Assembly (NCBI RefSeq): GCF_900113865.1
Contig: NZ_FOQY01000038.1
Coordinates: forward strand, 1-64,000
Origin: Streptosporangium canum
Lineage (GTDB): Bacteria > Actinomycetota > Actinomycetes > Streptosporangiales > Streptosporangiaceae
DNA length: 64,000 bases
Direction of reading: 5' to 3'
The first letter of the stretch is position 1. Each line of letters starts with the position of its first letter. The notes beneath the pieces were generated by a model, which saw only the letters and a list, made by a program, of their open reading frames with translations, was not told the origin of the DNA and made no database searches. Below, one piece after another: positions 16,476-24,789 of the stretch. The translations under genes were made by a program, and so were the position numbers.

Positions 16476-17072
16476 TCAACCGCCGGAACGTCGGCGGCGG
16501 CCGGCCAGCACGACGCCGAACCCGGCGACGACGACTCCGAGTCCGATGACGAGATAGGTGAGCAGAGGCGATCCACCGCTCACCGGAGGGCTGTCCTCGT
16601 TCGCCTGCGGAGTCGACGTCGGCGCAACCGGCAGGGCACTCGGCGTCCGCGGACTCGGTGCCGGTGTATCCGGCTCTTCGGCAGCGGCCGGACCGGGAGT
16701 CGGGGTGGGCGTGGAGGAGGGGGTCACCGTGAAAGGGATCTCGCCGGTGCGGGGATGGCCGTCGGAGGAGACGACCCGGTAGCCGATCGTGTACTTGCCG
16801 GGCGGCAACGCGCCGGAGAGTCGCTGAACGACCTTCTTGCCCCGGAAGCCGGCCTCGCCTGACTGGAACTGTTCCTCCGCGGCGTTCAGCACGACGACCT
16901 TGGGGAACTTCACGGCGTTGTTGAACTCCAGGACGACTTCACTGAGATCGGAGACCTCGGCGTCCTTCGCCGGATTGCTCGACTTCAGAATGTCGTGTGC
17001 CTGAGCTGCCGTCATGGGCCACATGGCAGCCACGACCGCGATGAGCAGGATCGCTACCCTGCGGAGGGACAT
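16476..17072 (-). CDS. CopC-domain copper-binding protein with C-terminal membrane anchor
   Basis: 198 residues from ATG at 17072. Signal peptide (VAILLIAVVAAMWPMTAAQA) cleaved before AHDILKSSNPAKDAEV; the new N-terminal His is a Cu(II) ligand in CopC proteins. A second His lies in VSSDGHPRTGEIPF. A Pro/Thr/Ser-rich linker (~50 residues) leads to one membrane helix (LLTYLVIGLGVVVAGFGVVLAG) and an Arg-rich tail, so the domain is displayed on a stalk outside the membrane. CopD is not encoded beside it. Downstream of the 48-residue membrane protein on the same strand. Confidence 0.92.
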   Translation of the reverse strand: MSLRRVAILLIAVVAAMWPMTAAQAHDILKSSNPAKDAEVSDLSEVVLEFNNAVKFPKVVVLNAAEEQFQSGEAGFRGKKVVQRLSGALPPGKYTIGYRVVSSDGHPRTGEIPFTVTPSSTPTPTPGPAAAEEPDTPAPSPRTPSALPVAPTSTPQANEDSPPVSGGSPLLTYLVIGLGVVVAGFGVVLAGRRRRSGG

Positions 17073-17130
17073 GGAGCTGACTCTTTTCCGTCGTCGGACA
17101 GCCGCGGCACTTCGAACGGGCATGTGATCT

Positions 17131-17277
17131 TTACTCGCGCGGCGCATCGCGCTCGATCTGTTCGGCGCCTTCAGAGGCCTTGGCCCGCGCCTCACTCCGC
17201 AGTAGCCAGACGATTCCTGTCACGAATGCGCCTCCGACCACCAAGGGCGGAAGGAGCGCGGACACGATTTCCAACAT
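17131..17277 (-). CDS. 48-residue single-pass membrane protein
   Basis: ATG at 17277 to TAA at 17131. Reads MLEIVSALLPPLVVGGAFVT, a hydrophobic N-terminal half, then a charged tail (LLRSEARAKASEGAEQIERD...). A single helix with a cytoplasmic or external soluble tail is predicted. It starts 37 bp after the BlaI-like dyad at 17314-17330 and ends 58 bp before copC, so it is probably the first gene of a copC transcript. No family recognised. It could be a small accessory to CopC or to a respiratory complex; this is speculation. Confidence 0.65.
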   Translation of the reverse strand: MLEIVSALLPPLVVGGAFVTGIVWLLRSEARAKASEGAEQIERDAPRE

Positions 17278-17313
17278 GGGGCTACCTCGCGGACGGCGTG
17301 GACACTTCCAAAC

Positions 17314-17330
17314 TTCTACATTATGTCGAA
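17314..17330. promoter_or_regulatory. BlaI-like operator, site 2 (copC unit)
   Basis: TTCTACATTATGTCGAA, a 17-bp dyad with one mismatched pair (TTCnACAT-T-ATGTnGAA). It shares the first half TTCTACAT exactly with site 1. It overlaps a -10-like CATAAT on the minus strand upstream of the 48-residue protein and copC. Confidence 0.6.
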
Positions 17331-17388
17331 CGAAGACTACGGCCGCCCGGCCTCCGAGCCCAGGAGGTCGTCACAGTGCGCTTCCCCG

Positions 17389-18336
17389 TCAGACGGGCCA
17401 GACGGTGATGCAGAGCAGGGGCGCCACCAGCACGGTGAGAGGTCCGCTGAGCAGGAGGCCGGCTGTCGAGTAGGCCGCGGCGGGCGCCCAGCACGACCGC
17501 CTGTCTCGCTGGTCGAGGAGTCGCTCCACCCGGTGGACGACCGCCTTGTCCGCCAGGGCGAGCGTGCCCGCCTGCGCCGGGCCGGCCGCGGGAGTGGCCA
17601 TCCGCACCAGGGCGCGGGCCAGCGTCAGCTCGCCGTGGGCGCGGCGGGCCTGGTCGTCTGCCAGCATCTCCAGCAGCACCGGCACGACCCCGCGGGCCGT
17701 CCGGGCGACGGGCAGCCGGGGAAAGGCTCGCTCCAGCGCTATGAACGGCAGCAGGACGAGGTCATGGCGGCCTCGCGCGTGCGCGCGCTCGTGCCCGAGC
17801 ACGGCCTGCAGTTCCTGCGGGCCCAGCAGGTCCAGTGTGCCCTGGCTCAGCACGATGCGGGCACGCCGTCCCGGCACGCAGTACGCCACGCGCTCTCCAC
17901 TCGGCAGGACGTAGGCGTCGTGGTGGGAGGAGTGGTCGGCGACCACGTCCACCAGCAGGCGCTGCCGCCGCTGCTCGGCGACGGTCTTGACGGTGATCCT
18001 GATCGTGTGGACGGACAGCCACACGATCAGGCCGATCGACCATCCCAGGGCGGCGACATGCGCGGGACCGAGCCCGCTCAGCCCGTGTCCCGCCGCGAGC
18101 TGCTGGAGCAGGGTGTGCATGCCGTGCGGGAAGAGCGCGGCCAGCGGCGCGACCGCGGCCACCAGGCCCACTCCGACCGCTCCCAGCCCGCCCGACAGGC
18201 CGATGGCCTGCCAGAGCACCAGTGCGGCACGGGGACAGCGGCGCGTCCACCGGGCGGCGGCCAGGCGTCCGGCCACCGGCCCTCCGAACACGACGGGCGT
18301 CAAGGAGATCCCCGCGACGATCAGCCAGAGGATCAC
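17389..18336 (-). CDS. M56-family membrane metalloprotease (BlaR1-like, no sensor domain)
   Basis: 315 residues. N-terminal membrane segments, then the zinc motif LGHERAHARGRHD (HExxH as HERAH), further hydrophobic stretches at the C-terminus. Unlike BlaR1/MecR1 it has no penicillin-binding sensor domain. In these systems the protease is activated by a signal and leads to cleavage of the BlaI repressor. Its ATG overlaps the blaI stop by 4 bp. The signal is unknown; neighbours suggest copper or envelope redox state. Confidence 0.92.
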   Translation of the reverse strand: MILWLIVAGISLTPVVFGGPVAGRLAAARWTRRCPRAALVLWQAIGLSGGLGAVGVGLVAAVAPLAALFPHGMHTLLQQLAAGHGLSGLGPAHVAALGWSIGLIVWLSVHTIRITVKTVAEQRRQRLLVDVVADHSSHHDAYVLPSGERVAYCVPGRRARIVLSQGTLDLLGPQELQAVLGHERAHARGRHDLVLLPFIALERAFPRLPVARTARGVVPVLLEMLADDQARRAHGELTLARALVRMATPAAGPAQAGTLALADKAVVHRVERLLDQRDRRSCWAPAAAYSTAGLLLSGPLTVLVAPLLCITVWPV

Positions 18337-18689
18337 GGAACGGATCCGTCCCGCCCCGCGAGCGCGTCCCGGAGGGCCGCGGCCACTTCGGGCGACACCG
18401 TGCCGACGAAACGGTTCACCGCCGCTTCGAGATCACCCGCTTCGTCGAGGGCGGCCCTCATGGTCTCGGCGACGAAGGAGTCCTTGGTGGCCGCGGCCCT
18501 GTAGAGATGTGCCCGGCCCAGGCGTTCCCTGGTCACCATGCCCTTGTGCGAGAGCCGTACCAGCACGGTCAGGACGGTGGTGACCGCGGGTCGCGACGGC
18601 AGAGCGCCGGCCAGGTCCTGGGCGAGCGCCCCCTCGGGACGGTTCCACAGGGCTTCCATGATCGAGCGTTCCAGATTGCCGAGCCGCAC
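18333..18689 (-). CDS. BlaI/MecI/CopY-family repressor
   Basis: 118 residues, GTG at 18689 behind GGAGGAGG. Winged-helix: LGNLERSIMEALWNRPEGALAQDLAGAL and VTTVLTVLVRLSHKGMVTRERLGRAHLYRAAATKDSFVAE, the BlaI family signature. C-terminal dimerisation region with the usual M56 cleavage zone. It likely represses its own operon (dyad at 18718-18734) and, from matching dyads, the copC and dsbA-vkor units. Confidence 0.93.
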   Translation of the reverse strand: MRLGNLERSIMEALWNRPEGALAQDLAGALPSRPAVTTVLTVLVRLSHKGMVTRERLGRAHLYRAAATKDSFVAETMRAALDEAGDLEAAVNRFVGTVSPEVAAALRDALAGRDGSVP

Positions 18690-18717
18690 GCGTTCCGCCT
18701 CCTCCGTATTCGCCTGG

Positions 18718-18734
18718 CTCTATCGAGAGTAGAA
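18718..18734. promoter_or_regulatory. BlaI-like operator, site 3 (autoregulation)
   Basis: On the minus strand TTCTACTCTCGATAGAG: first half TTCTAC identical to sites 1 and 2, second half ATAGAG against GTAGAA. It is centred about 37 bp upstream of the blaI GTG, overlapping the expected promoter. Confidence 0.5.
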
Positions 18735-19076
18735 GGTTACAGGCTGTCATCGCTCCGGCCGTCAAACAGAGAAAGAGCGCCCGTTGACAGGCCGTGGCCG
18801 GCCCGGCGACACCGCCGAGCGCACCGGTTTCGGCCGCGCAGCGGGCCAGGCACTCCACCACGCAACCGCCCCGTGACAGGCCCGTCATCCGCGCCCGCCC
18901 CCGGCCCAGACGCACCGTCAACCCGATCGCTCGCTGCCCGGTATTCGCCACGCCACGCCTGAACAGCACGGATGCGTCCCCCGGAGGCCGAGTCCCCGCA
19001 CACTGGAACTCGATCACTACAACATGTGAGGCTCCGCTGTGTCACGGACTCTCGCTGATCCCTGGGGAGAGGCTCA
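18735..19076. other. intergenic, blaI / aminotransferase
   Basis: About 340 bases between divergent genes. No convincing coding sequence on either strand. The last 15 bases hold the aminotransferase ribosome site (GGGGAGAGG). It presumably contains the aminotransferase promoter. Confidence 0.4.
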
Positions 19077-20390
19077 ATGACCCTGTCGAGGCGTGCGATG
19101 GTCGCTGGGCTCGGTGCGCTGGCCACCTCCCTTGCCCCGAAACCGCCACCCTCGCGATCACCGGCTCCCGAGCCGCCGGCCGTTCCCCCCGGTCGCACAC
19201 CCGACCAGCTCGCCGGGGACGAGGGCTTCTGGCGTACCGTCGCCCGGCAATACCGGGTCAGCCCGGACTTCGTCAACCTGGAGAACGGCTACTACGGGAT
19301 CATGCCCGAGCCGGTGCGCCTGGCCTACCACCGCAACGTCGACCGTCTCAACGAGCTGAACTCCCACCTGCTGCGCACCTCCTACAAGGCCGAGGCAGAC
19401 CGGATCAGGGAGCGCGTCGCCACCGTCCTGGGCGCATCGCCGCAGGAGATCGCCCTGACCCGCGGCGGCACCGAAGCCCTGCAGAACCTGATCGGCGGCT
19501 ACAACCGGCTGCGCCCCGGCGACGCGGTGATGTACGCCGACCTCGACTATCACAGCGCACGCTACGCCATGAACTGGCTGCGTGAGCGCCGCGGCGTGAG
19601 CGTCGAACGGATGGTCGTCCCCGAGCCGGCGACCCGGCAGGCCGTACTGGACGCCTACGCCCAGGCGCTGCGCGACCGCCCGAAGGTCAAGCTGCTCCTG
19701 CTCAGCCACATGAACAACCGCACCGGACTCGTCCTGCCGGTCCGGGAGATCACCGCGATGGCCCGCGACAGAGGCGTCGACGTCATCGTCGACGCCGCCC
19801 ACTCCTGGGGGCAGCTCGACTTCACCATCGGTGACCTCGGGGCGGACTTCGCCTTCTTCTCCCTGCACAAGTGGATGGGAGCGCCGCTGGGATCGGGGTT
19901 CCTCTACATCCGCGCCGGCCGCCTGGCCGACATCGACGCCGCCTTCGCCGACGAGACCTACCCCGGCGACGACATCCGCTCGCGGGTCCACTCCGGCACC
20001 ATGGACGTCGCGCCCATCCTCACGGTGGGCACCGCCCTGGACTTCCACGAGGTCCTCGGCGGCCCGGTCAAGCAGTCACGCCTGCGTTTCCTGCGCGACC
20101 GCTGGGTCCACCAGGTGCGCGACCTGCCCGATCTGGAGATCCTCACCCCCGAGGACCCCGCCATGTACGGGACCATGACCGCGTTCCGGATCACCGGGCG
20201 CACCTCGGAGGCCGACAACGTCGCGATCGCCAAAGACCTGCTCGACCGGCACCGGATCTTCACCGTGCGCCGGGGCGGGCCTGCCAGGGGCGACTGCGTC
20301 CGGGTGACTCCGGCGCTGTTCACCTCGCGTGACGACGTCGACCTGCTCGCCGCGGCATTGCGCGATCTCACTTCACGGATGCGCGGCTGA
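19077..20390 (+). CDS. class V aminotransferase, isopenicillin N epimerase-like, probable Tat substrate
   Basis: 437 residues. The N-terminus MTLSRRAMVAGLGALATSLA followed by a Pro-rich stretch is a twin-arginine signal, so this PLP enzyme may be exported folded. Fold-type I motifs: TRGGTEALQNLIGG, VDAAHSWGQLDF (the Asp and His that hold the PLP ring) and FSLHKWMGAPLGSGF with the Schiff-base Lys. Closest family is the isopenicillin-N-epimerase/cysteine-desulfurase-like group annotated widely in actinomycetes without known substrate. Strong ribosome site GGGGAGAGG. Standalone. Confidence 0.88.
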   Translation: MTLSRRAMVAGLGALATSLAPKPPPSRSPAPEPPAVPPGRTPDQLAGDEGFWRTVARQYRVSPDFVNLENGYYGIMPEPVRLAYHRNVDRLNELNSHLLRTSYKAEADRIRERVATVLGASPQEIALTRGGTEALQNLIGGYNRLRPGDAVMYADLDYHSARYAMNWLRERRGVSVERMVVPEPATRQAVLDAYAQALRDRPKVKLLLLSHMNNRTGLVLPVREITAMARDRGVDVIVDAAHSWGQLDFTIGDLGADFAFFSLHKWMGAPLGSGFLYIRAGRLADIDAAFADETYPGDDIRSRVHSGTMDVAPILTVGTALDFHEVLGGPVKQSRLRFLRDRWVHQVRDLPDLEILTPEDPAMYGTMTAFRITGRTSEADNVAIAKDLLDRHRIFTVRRGGPARGDCVRVTPALFTSRDDVDLLAAALRDLTSRMRG

Positions 20391-20547
20391 GGAATCGGGC
20401 AACCGGGCCCTCATTTGCGACGATCTCCGAGGTCAGGAGCGGAACGACATGGGTCGCCGGTCTGCGCCCGGGCTCGGATCGCGGCTCGATCCGGATGGAT
20501 TCCCGGCCGGCGGCCGACCCCGTACCGGCCGGGAGTCCATGCAAGGC

Positions 20548-21837
20548 CTACGCCGCCGCCGGCGCCGTCTCGGGTGAGGCCGCCAGGCGTCCTGATCGGT
20601 CCAGGGCGCGTACGGCTGCCGCGCATCCTAGGCCGATCAAGACCAGGGCCACCCAGGGCAGGCTCGGCAGGCCCACCGCTCCGCCGAGGTCCAGCGCCCA
20701 GCCCGACAGCAGGTTGCCTGCGGCGATGCCGATGCCGGCCAGGGTGCTGTAGAGCCCGTAGTAGGTAGCCACCATGCGCTGACCGCCGACGGTGACGATG
20801 GTCGCCATCTCGAACGGGTAGATGATCATGGTGGCCAGGCTGAGCAGCACCGCCGTACCGAGGACCGGCAGCAGCACAAGCGCGTGGGCGATCCCGTCGA
20901 CCGGGGTAGCGGCCGCGCCCGCCAGAGGCGCGGCCAGCGCGAGTGGGGTGAAGGACAGTCCCATCAGCCCGAGTCCCCAGGTGATGGCCTGGGGTGGGCG
21001 CCATCGCCGGGACGCCCACGCCGTCACCCGTGCCTGGCCGGCGATGGTCATGAGGCCGGAGACCACGAAGATGAGGGTGACGCCGAGCTCGCCGGCCGTC
21101 ACCCGGCGGACCTCCAGCGGCAGGCCGAGATAGACCTGGAAGTTCAGCACGTAGGAGCCGATCATGGCCAGGGAGAACAGCAGGAAGGGACGGTTGGTGA
21201 TCGCCTCGCGCCAGTCGAGGAGCACTCCGCGCTTTTCCTGCCCCTGCCTTCGCCCCTGCTCCTTGGCCTGTGCCGGCAGGGCCCGCGTCTGGGCGATCGT
21301 CAGGGCGGCGAACATCAGTCCCGCGGTGAGGCAGACGAGCTTGAAGGCTATACCGTTGAGCACCAGGCCGATGAGGGGCCCGATCAGGATGCCGAGCTGG
21401 TAGAAGGCGTTGAACGCCGCGAACGCCTCGATTTTGCGCTCGCCCGCCTCCTGGGCGAGATAGGCCCGCACTGCGGGGTTGAACAGCGCCCCGGCGAATC
21501 CGGTCAACGCCGAGGCGACCACCAGGGCGGGGATGGAGTCGGCCACCGCCAGCAGCAGAAATGCGACGGTACGCAACCCGCATCCGGCGACGATCATGGG
21601 TTTGCAGCCGAGCCGATCGGCGAGGGTGCCCCCGACCAGGAACATGCCCTGCTGGCTGAGGTTGCGGACGCCGAGGATGAGGCCGACCAGCGCCGCCGGC
21701 AGCGCCAGCGTGCCGGACAGGTGACCTGCCAGGTAGGGCATCAGCATGTAGAAGCCGGTGTTGATGGTGAGCTGGTTGACCAGCAGCAGTTTCACCGGCC
21801 GGTCGAAGGACCGCGCCAAGGCCAGCGTGCTTTTCAC
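20548..21837 (-). CDS. MFS transporter paired with cysteine-synthase-like enzyme
   Basis: 429 residues from GTG at 21837, which overlaps the upstream stop by 4 bp (GTGA). Twelve hydrophobic segments; the TM2-3 loop reads GGTLADRLGCKPMIVAGCGLR, a standard MFS motif. A hydrophilic central loop (QAKEQGRRQGQEKR) divides the halves. Co-translated with the PLP enzyme, so it probably exports that enzyme's product or imports its substrate. A longer start at 21918 would overlap the upstream gene by 85 bp and is rejected. Confidence 0.88.
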   Translation of the reverse strand: MKSTLALARSFDRPVKLLLVNQLTINTGFYMLMPYLAGHLSGTLALPAALVGLILGVRNLSQQGMFLVGGTLADRLGCKPMIVAGCGLRTVAFLLLAVADSIPALVVASALTGFAGALFNPAVRAYLAQEAGERKIEAFAAFNAFYQLGILIGPLIGLVLNGIAFKLVCLTAGLMFAALTIAQTRALPAQAKEQGRRQGQEKRGVLLDWREAITNRPFLLFSLAMIGSYVLNFQVYLGLPLEVRRVTAGELGVTLIFVVSGLMTIAGQARVTAWASRRWRPPQAITWGLGLMGLSFTPLALAAPLAGAAATPVDGIAHALVLLPVLGTAVLLSLATMIIYPFEMATIVTVGGQRMVATYYGLYSTLAGIGIAAGNLLSGWALDLGGAVGLPSLPWVALVLIGLGCAAAVRALDRSGRLAASPETAPAAA

Positions 21838-22991
21838 CGCCGTGCCCTTTCGGTGACGCGTGCTCCTTCGGCGACGGCAGGGGGTCGCATACCGGCCGGG
21901 TCGACCACGGTCGCGCATCGCGTCCAGCGGGTCGGCTCACGCTCCGCCGGATGGTCGATCACCTCTGGATCCGTCGCCACCGGCGAGCCGAGAAGGCCGT
22001 GAGCGGCGCAGTAGTCGTCGTTGAACACCGTGTCGAAGTAGCGGTGCGGGCCATCGGGGAAGATCGCCGCTATCCGCGTGTGGCCGGGCAGCGTGCGGGC
22101 CACCCAGGACGACACCAGAGCCACCGCCCCGACGCTCCAGCCGCCGGTGGCGTATCGAAGCGCCGCCAGGCGCCGGCAGGCCCATACCGCTTCCGGCGGC
22201 GCGACCCAATGGACTTCGTTGAAGGCCTCGTAGTCCACGTTGCGCGGATAGATGCTGCTGCCCAGGCCCCGCATGAGCCGGGAGCGTGCGGGCTGGCCGA
22301 AGATCGTCGAGCCGATCGTGTCGACGCCGACGAGCCGTAGGTCGGGGTAGAAGCGGCGAAGCGCGCGGGAGACGCCGGCGCTGTGGCCGCCGGTGCCCAC
22401 GCTGCACACCAGGACATCGATCCGCCCGAGCTGGCCGGCCAGCTCGGCGGCCAGCCCCGCGTAGGCGGTGACGTTGTCGGGGTTGTTGTACTGGTCCGGG
22501 CAGTAAGCGTCGGGATGCTCGCCCAGCAGCCGGCGCACCCGCTCTCGGCGTGCCTGCTGCCAGCCGCCCACCGGATGCGGCTCGGCGACGATGACGACAC
22601 GGGCTCCGTAGGCCGACAGCAGGCGGCGCATCAGCGGCTCCATCCCCGGATCGGTCACCAGTGTCACCGGGTGCCCGTAGACGATGCCGGCCAGCGCCAG
22701 ACCCAGGCCGAAGGTCCCGCTGGTGGACTCCACGATGGGCGCGCCGGGTCGCAGCTCGCCGCGATCGCGCGCCCGCTCCACGATGTAGAGCGCGGAGCGG
22801 TCTTTGATCCCCCCCGGATTGTTGCCCTCCAGCTTTGCCCAGAAGCCGCGGTCCTGTCCCGAGACGATCTCCGGAACCCATAGGACCGGTGTGTTGCCGA
22901 CCACATGTTCAGGGGTGTGGCAGGTGTTTCCGGTAATCATCTGGCCGAGCGAAGGGGTGGTGGTCTGCGTTGATTTAAGTATGTATGTCAT
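21834..22991 (-). CDS. cysteine-synthase-family PLP enzyme (fold type II)
   Basis: 385 residues. PLP Lys in EGNNPGGIKDRSALYIV, the substrate loop ESTSGTFGLGLALAG and the phosphate-binding glycine loop CSVGTGGHSAGVSRAL. C-terminal region is longer than CysK/CysM (~310 residues), with an extra ~60 residues. Relatives make cysteine, cystathionine or 2,3-diaminopropionate (SbnA). The pairing with an exporter and a His/Cys-rich membrane protein suggests production and export of an amino-acid-derived metabolite, perhaps metal-related; that is inference. Confidence 0.85.
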   Translation of the reverse strand: MTYILKSTQTTTPSLGQMITGNTCHTPEHVVGNTPVLWVPEIVSGQDRGFWAKLEGNNPGGIKDRSALYIVERARDRGELRPGAPIVESTSGTFGLGLALAGIVYGHPVTLVTDPGMEPLMRRLLSAYGARVVIVAEPHPVGGWQQARRERVRRLLGEHPDAYCPDQYNNPDNVTAYAGLAAELAGQLGRIDVLVCSVGTGGHSAGVSRALRRFYPDLRLVGVDTIGSTIFGQPARSRLMRGLGSSIYPRNVDYEAFNEVHWVAPPEAVWACRRLAALRYATGGWSVGAVALVSSWVARTLPGHTRIAAIFPDGPHRYFDTVFNDDYCAAHGLLGSPVATDPEVIDHPAEREPTRWTRCATVVDPAGMRPPAVAEGARVTERARR

Positions 22992-23104
22992 GATCCGTTC
23001 CCCGTGGGTGCGATGTGGTCGACTCGCTTTTGGGCATGCGGAAGCGACGGCTCATGCCGATCAAGTCGAGCGTTGAGTCGTTCGCGTGCCTGCCCGCGGG
23101 GCGG

Positions 23105-23557
23105 TTATATGCGGGAAACGGATTTGAGCAGGAGCAACGCCGCCCCTGGAGGCAGGTGGGCCGGCTGCGAGGAGCGCCGTGCCGACGTCGGCGATGCCGT
23201 CGTGGTTGTCGCAACGGTGGTCGAATCGCCGATGGCGTGTCCGCCGGGCAGCAGGACGCGCACGTTGATGATCGGCGACCCGGCCGCCGCGCCGCACAGG
23301 CTGTGATCATCACCGGCGGGCAGCTGGGGACACGGCGATCCGCACGGGAACGCCACCGCGTCGATCGCGGCGTGGAGCTCGGCGCTTCTGTCGCAGGCGG
23401 CCGCCGACTGTTCCGTACCGGGCTCATGACGGTGAGCCGAATGGTCATGCGTGAGGTGCAGCCCGAGATGCAGCAACACGACAATACCGAGCACGGCCAG
23501 GCACACCGCGGAGAGAATGCCTCCGTGCTGTGCGACCCGCCGCATCGATACGATCAT
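23105..23557 (-). CDS. His/Cys-rich membrane protein, unknown function
   Basis: 150 residues. One N-terminal membrane helix (GGILSAVCLAVLGIVVLLHLGLHL) flanked by THDHSAHRHEP, then Cys in ACDRS, FPCGSPCPQL and SLCGAAAG. The His and Cys clusters would face outside and could bind a metal. First gene of a probable operon with the PLP enzyme (114 bp downstream) and MFS. It starts 7 bases after a TATATT box, so its mRNA may be leaderless. No family recognised. Confidence 0.65.
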   Translation of the reverse strand: MIVSMRRVAQHGGILSAVCLAVLGIVVLLHLGLHLTHDHSAHRHEPGTEQSAAACDRSAELHAAIDAVAFPCGSPCPQLPAGDDHSLCGAAAGSPIINVRVLLPGGHAIGDSTTVATTTTASPTSARRSSQPAHLPPGAALLLLKSVSRI

Positions 23558-23564
23558 GACCGTA

Positions 23565-23597
23565 AATATATACTACGTTCCGTAGCGACCCGCTACG
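23565..23597 (-). promoter_or_regulatory. leaderless promoter with nested palindromes
   Basis: On the minus strand a -10 box TATATT (23570-23565) ends 7 bases before the ATG at 23557. Just upstream are two overlapping dyads: CGTAGCG-ACC-CGCTACG (23581-23597) and CTACG-TTC-CGTAG (23573-23585). They cover the spacer and -35 zone, the usual place for a repressor. Confidence 0.55.
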
Positions 23598-23774
23598 GGG
23601 GGTGACTTCGATGGTGACCGGGAGCGTTGGCCGGACGCACTTCGCCGACGGCGTCCCCGGGGGAGGCGGGGCGTCGGCCAGGCAGGACAGCGCACACCTC
23701 GCACCGCGGATCCGTACCGCCGTCGTTATCCGGATCCGCCCGTCGGAGAGGTAGCCGTCAGAGGCGCCCGGCGG

Positions 23775-24689
23775 CTACCAGTGCGCCGGCCGCGTGAGCG
23801 ACGGCGGCAGCCTGGTCGCGCTGTCGCCCTTCGCCGCGTCGAGTTGGGACTGGATGAGAAAGATGCTCTCGGTGAGGTCGGCGCCCCTGAGGTCGGCGCC
23901 CCTGAAGTCGGCCCCGATGAGGTCGGCCATTCTCAGGTCGGCGCCCCTGAGGTCGGCCCCGATGAGATAGGCCCCTCTCAGGTTGGCGCCCCTGAGGTCG
24001 GCGCCTTTGAGCTTGGCGCCGATGAGGTCGGCTCCCCTGCGGTCCTTCTTCTTGTGCCGGACCTCGGCTCGCACGAGCTCGCTCGCGCGCAGCAGCAGGG
24101 CGTTGACGTCTCGCCGGTGGGCCGCCACGTCCAGTTCGACGAGAGCGCCGGGGCTGTCGTGAGTGAGGCGCTCGGTCTGTTCCAGTGCGAGGCGGAGCTC
24201 ACCGTGGAGCGGGCGGGCCGGTCGCAACGCCAGCGCCTCGGTCAGGTACCAGAGCAGCTCGTGGAGGTCCCGCATGATCGGGAACACCTCGAACATCTGC
24301 TCCGCGGTCTGCGGGGACCGCCGCCAGTCCTGGCCGCCGAAGGTGACCTGGGAGACCTTCTGCCCGGCGCCGAAACAGTCGTAGACGGTGCAGCCCCGAA
24401 AACCCTGCTGCCTGAGGCGGGTGTGGATGCCGCAGCGGAAGTCCTGCCGCAGATTGGGGCAGGCCTGCCCGGCCTTCTTGTCGATCGCGAAGTCCACCGA
24501 GGCCGAGAACGCCGGCACGACGCAGCACAGCGCGAAGCAGCTCTCGCAGTCGGCTCGCAGGCTGAGGTGGCCTTCCCCGGCGGAGGGCTCCGCGTGTTCG
24601 CGTTTCTCGGACAACGTGCGCGGTCTCCCGTACGAAGCAACCCTGCCGGCCGCAGCCGTCCATGGACGGCTGGACCGGCACTTTCCCAA
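23775..24689 (-). CDS. pentapeptide-repeat protein with N-terminal Cys-rich domain
   Basis: 304 residues at most. N-terminal region has many cysteines (ADCESCFALCCVV, ACPNLRQDFRCGIHTRLRQQGFRGCTVYDCFG), a likely metal or Fe-S site conserved in an actinomycete family. The middle is helical. The C-terminus holds about twelve pentapeptide repeats of the A(D/N)LxG type (GADLIGAKLKGADLRGANLRGAYLIG...), which fold as a right-handed square beta-helix. Possible starts are ATG 24689 or later; the Cys domain is included in any of them. Role unknown; pentapeptide proteins include gyrase-protecting DNA mimics, but this one is not acidic enough to claim that. Confidence 0.85.
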   Translation of the reverse strand: MGKCRSSRPWTAAAGRVASYGRPRTLSEKREHAEPSAGEGHLSLRADCESCFALCCVVPAFSASVDFAIDKKAGQACPNLRQDFRCGIHTRLRQQGFRGCTVYDCFGAGQKVSQVTFGGQDWRRSPQTAEQMFEVFPIMRDLHELLWYLTEALALRPARPLHGELRLALEQTERLTHDSPGALVELDVAAHRRDVNALLLRASELVRAEVRHKKKDRRGADLIGAKLKGADLRGANLRGAYLIGADLRGADLRMADLIGADFRGADLRGADLTESIFLIQSQLDAAKGDSATRLPPSLTRPAHW

Positions 24690-24789
24690 TGAACCCTAGC
24701 CGAACCCGGATCGTGCGCCTGCGACCTCGCGCGTGGGCCCTCCTGCTCACGTCCGTGGCCATGCGCCCTTTCCGGTCACGACCGGGGGG

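Noticed and set aside
18433..19017. Minus-strand open frame across the blaI promoter and intergenic region
   Set aside because: It overlaps blaI out of frame and lacks any family resemblance; start and ribosome site are poor.
23558..23774. Zur/Fur box for the His/Cys-rich operon
   Set aside because: The AT-rich TAAATATATAC stretch does not fit either consensus; the GC-type palindromes are described instead.
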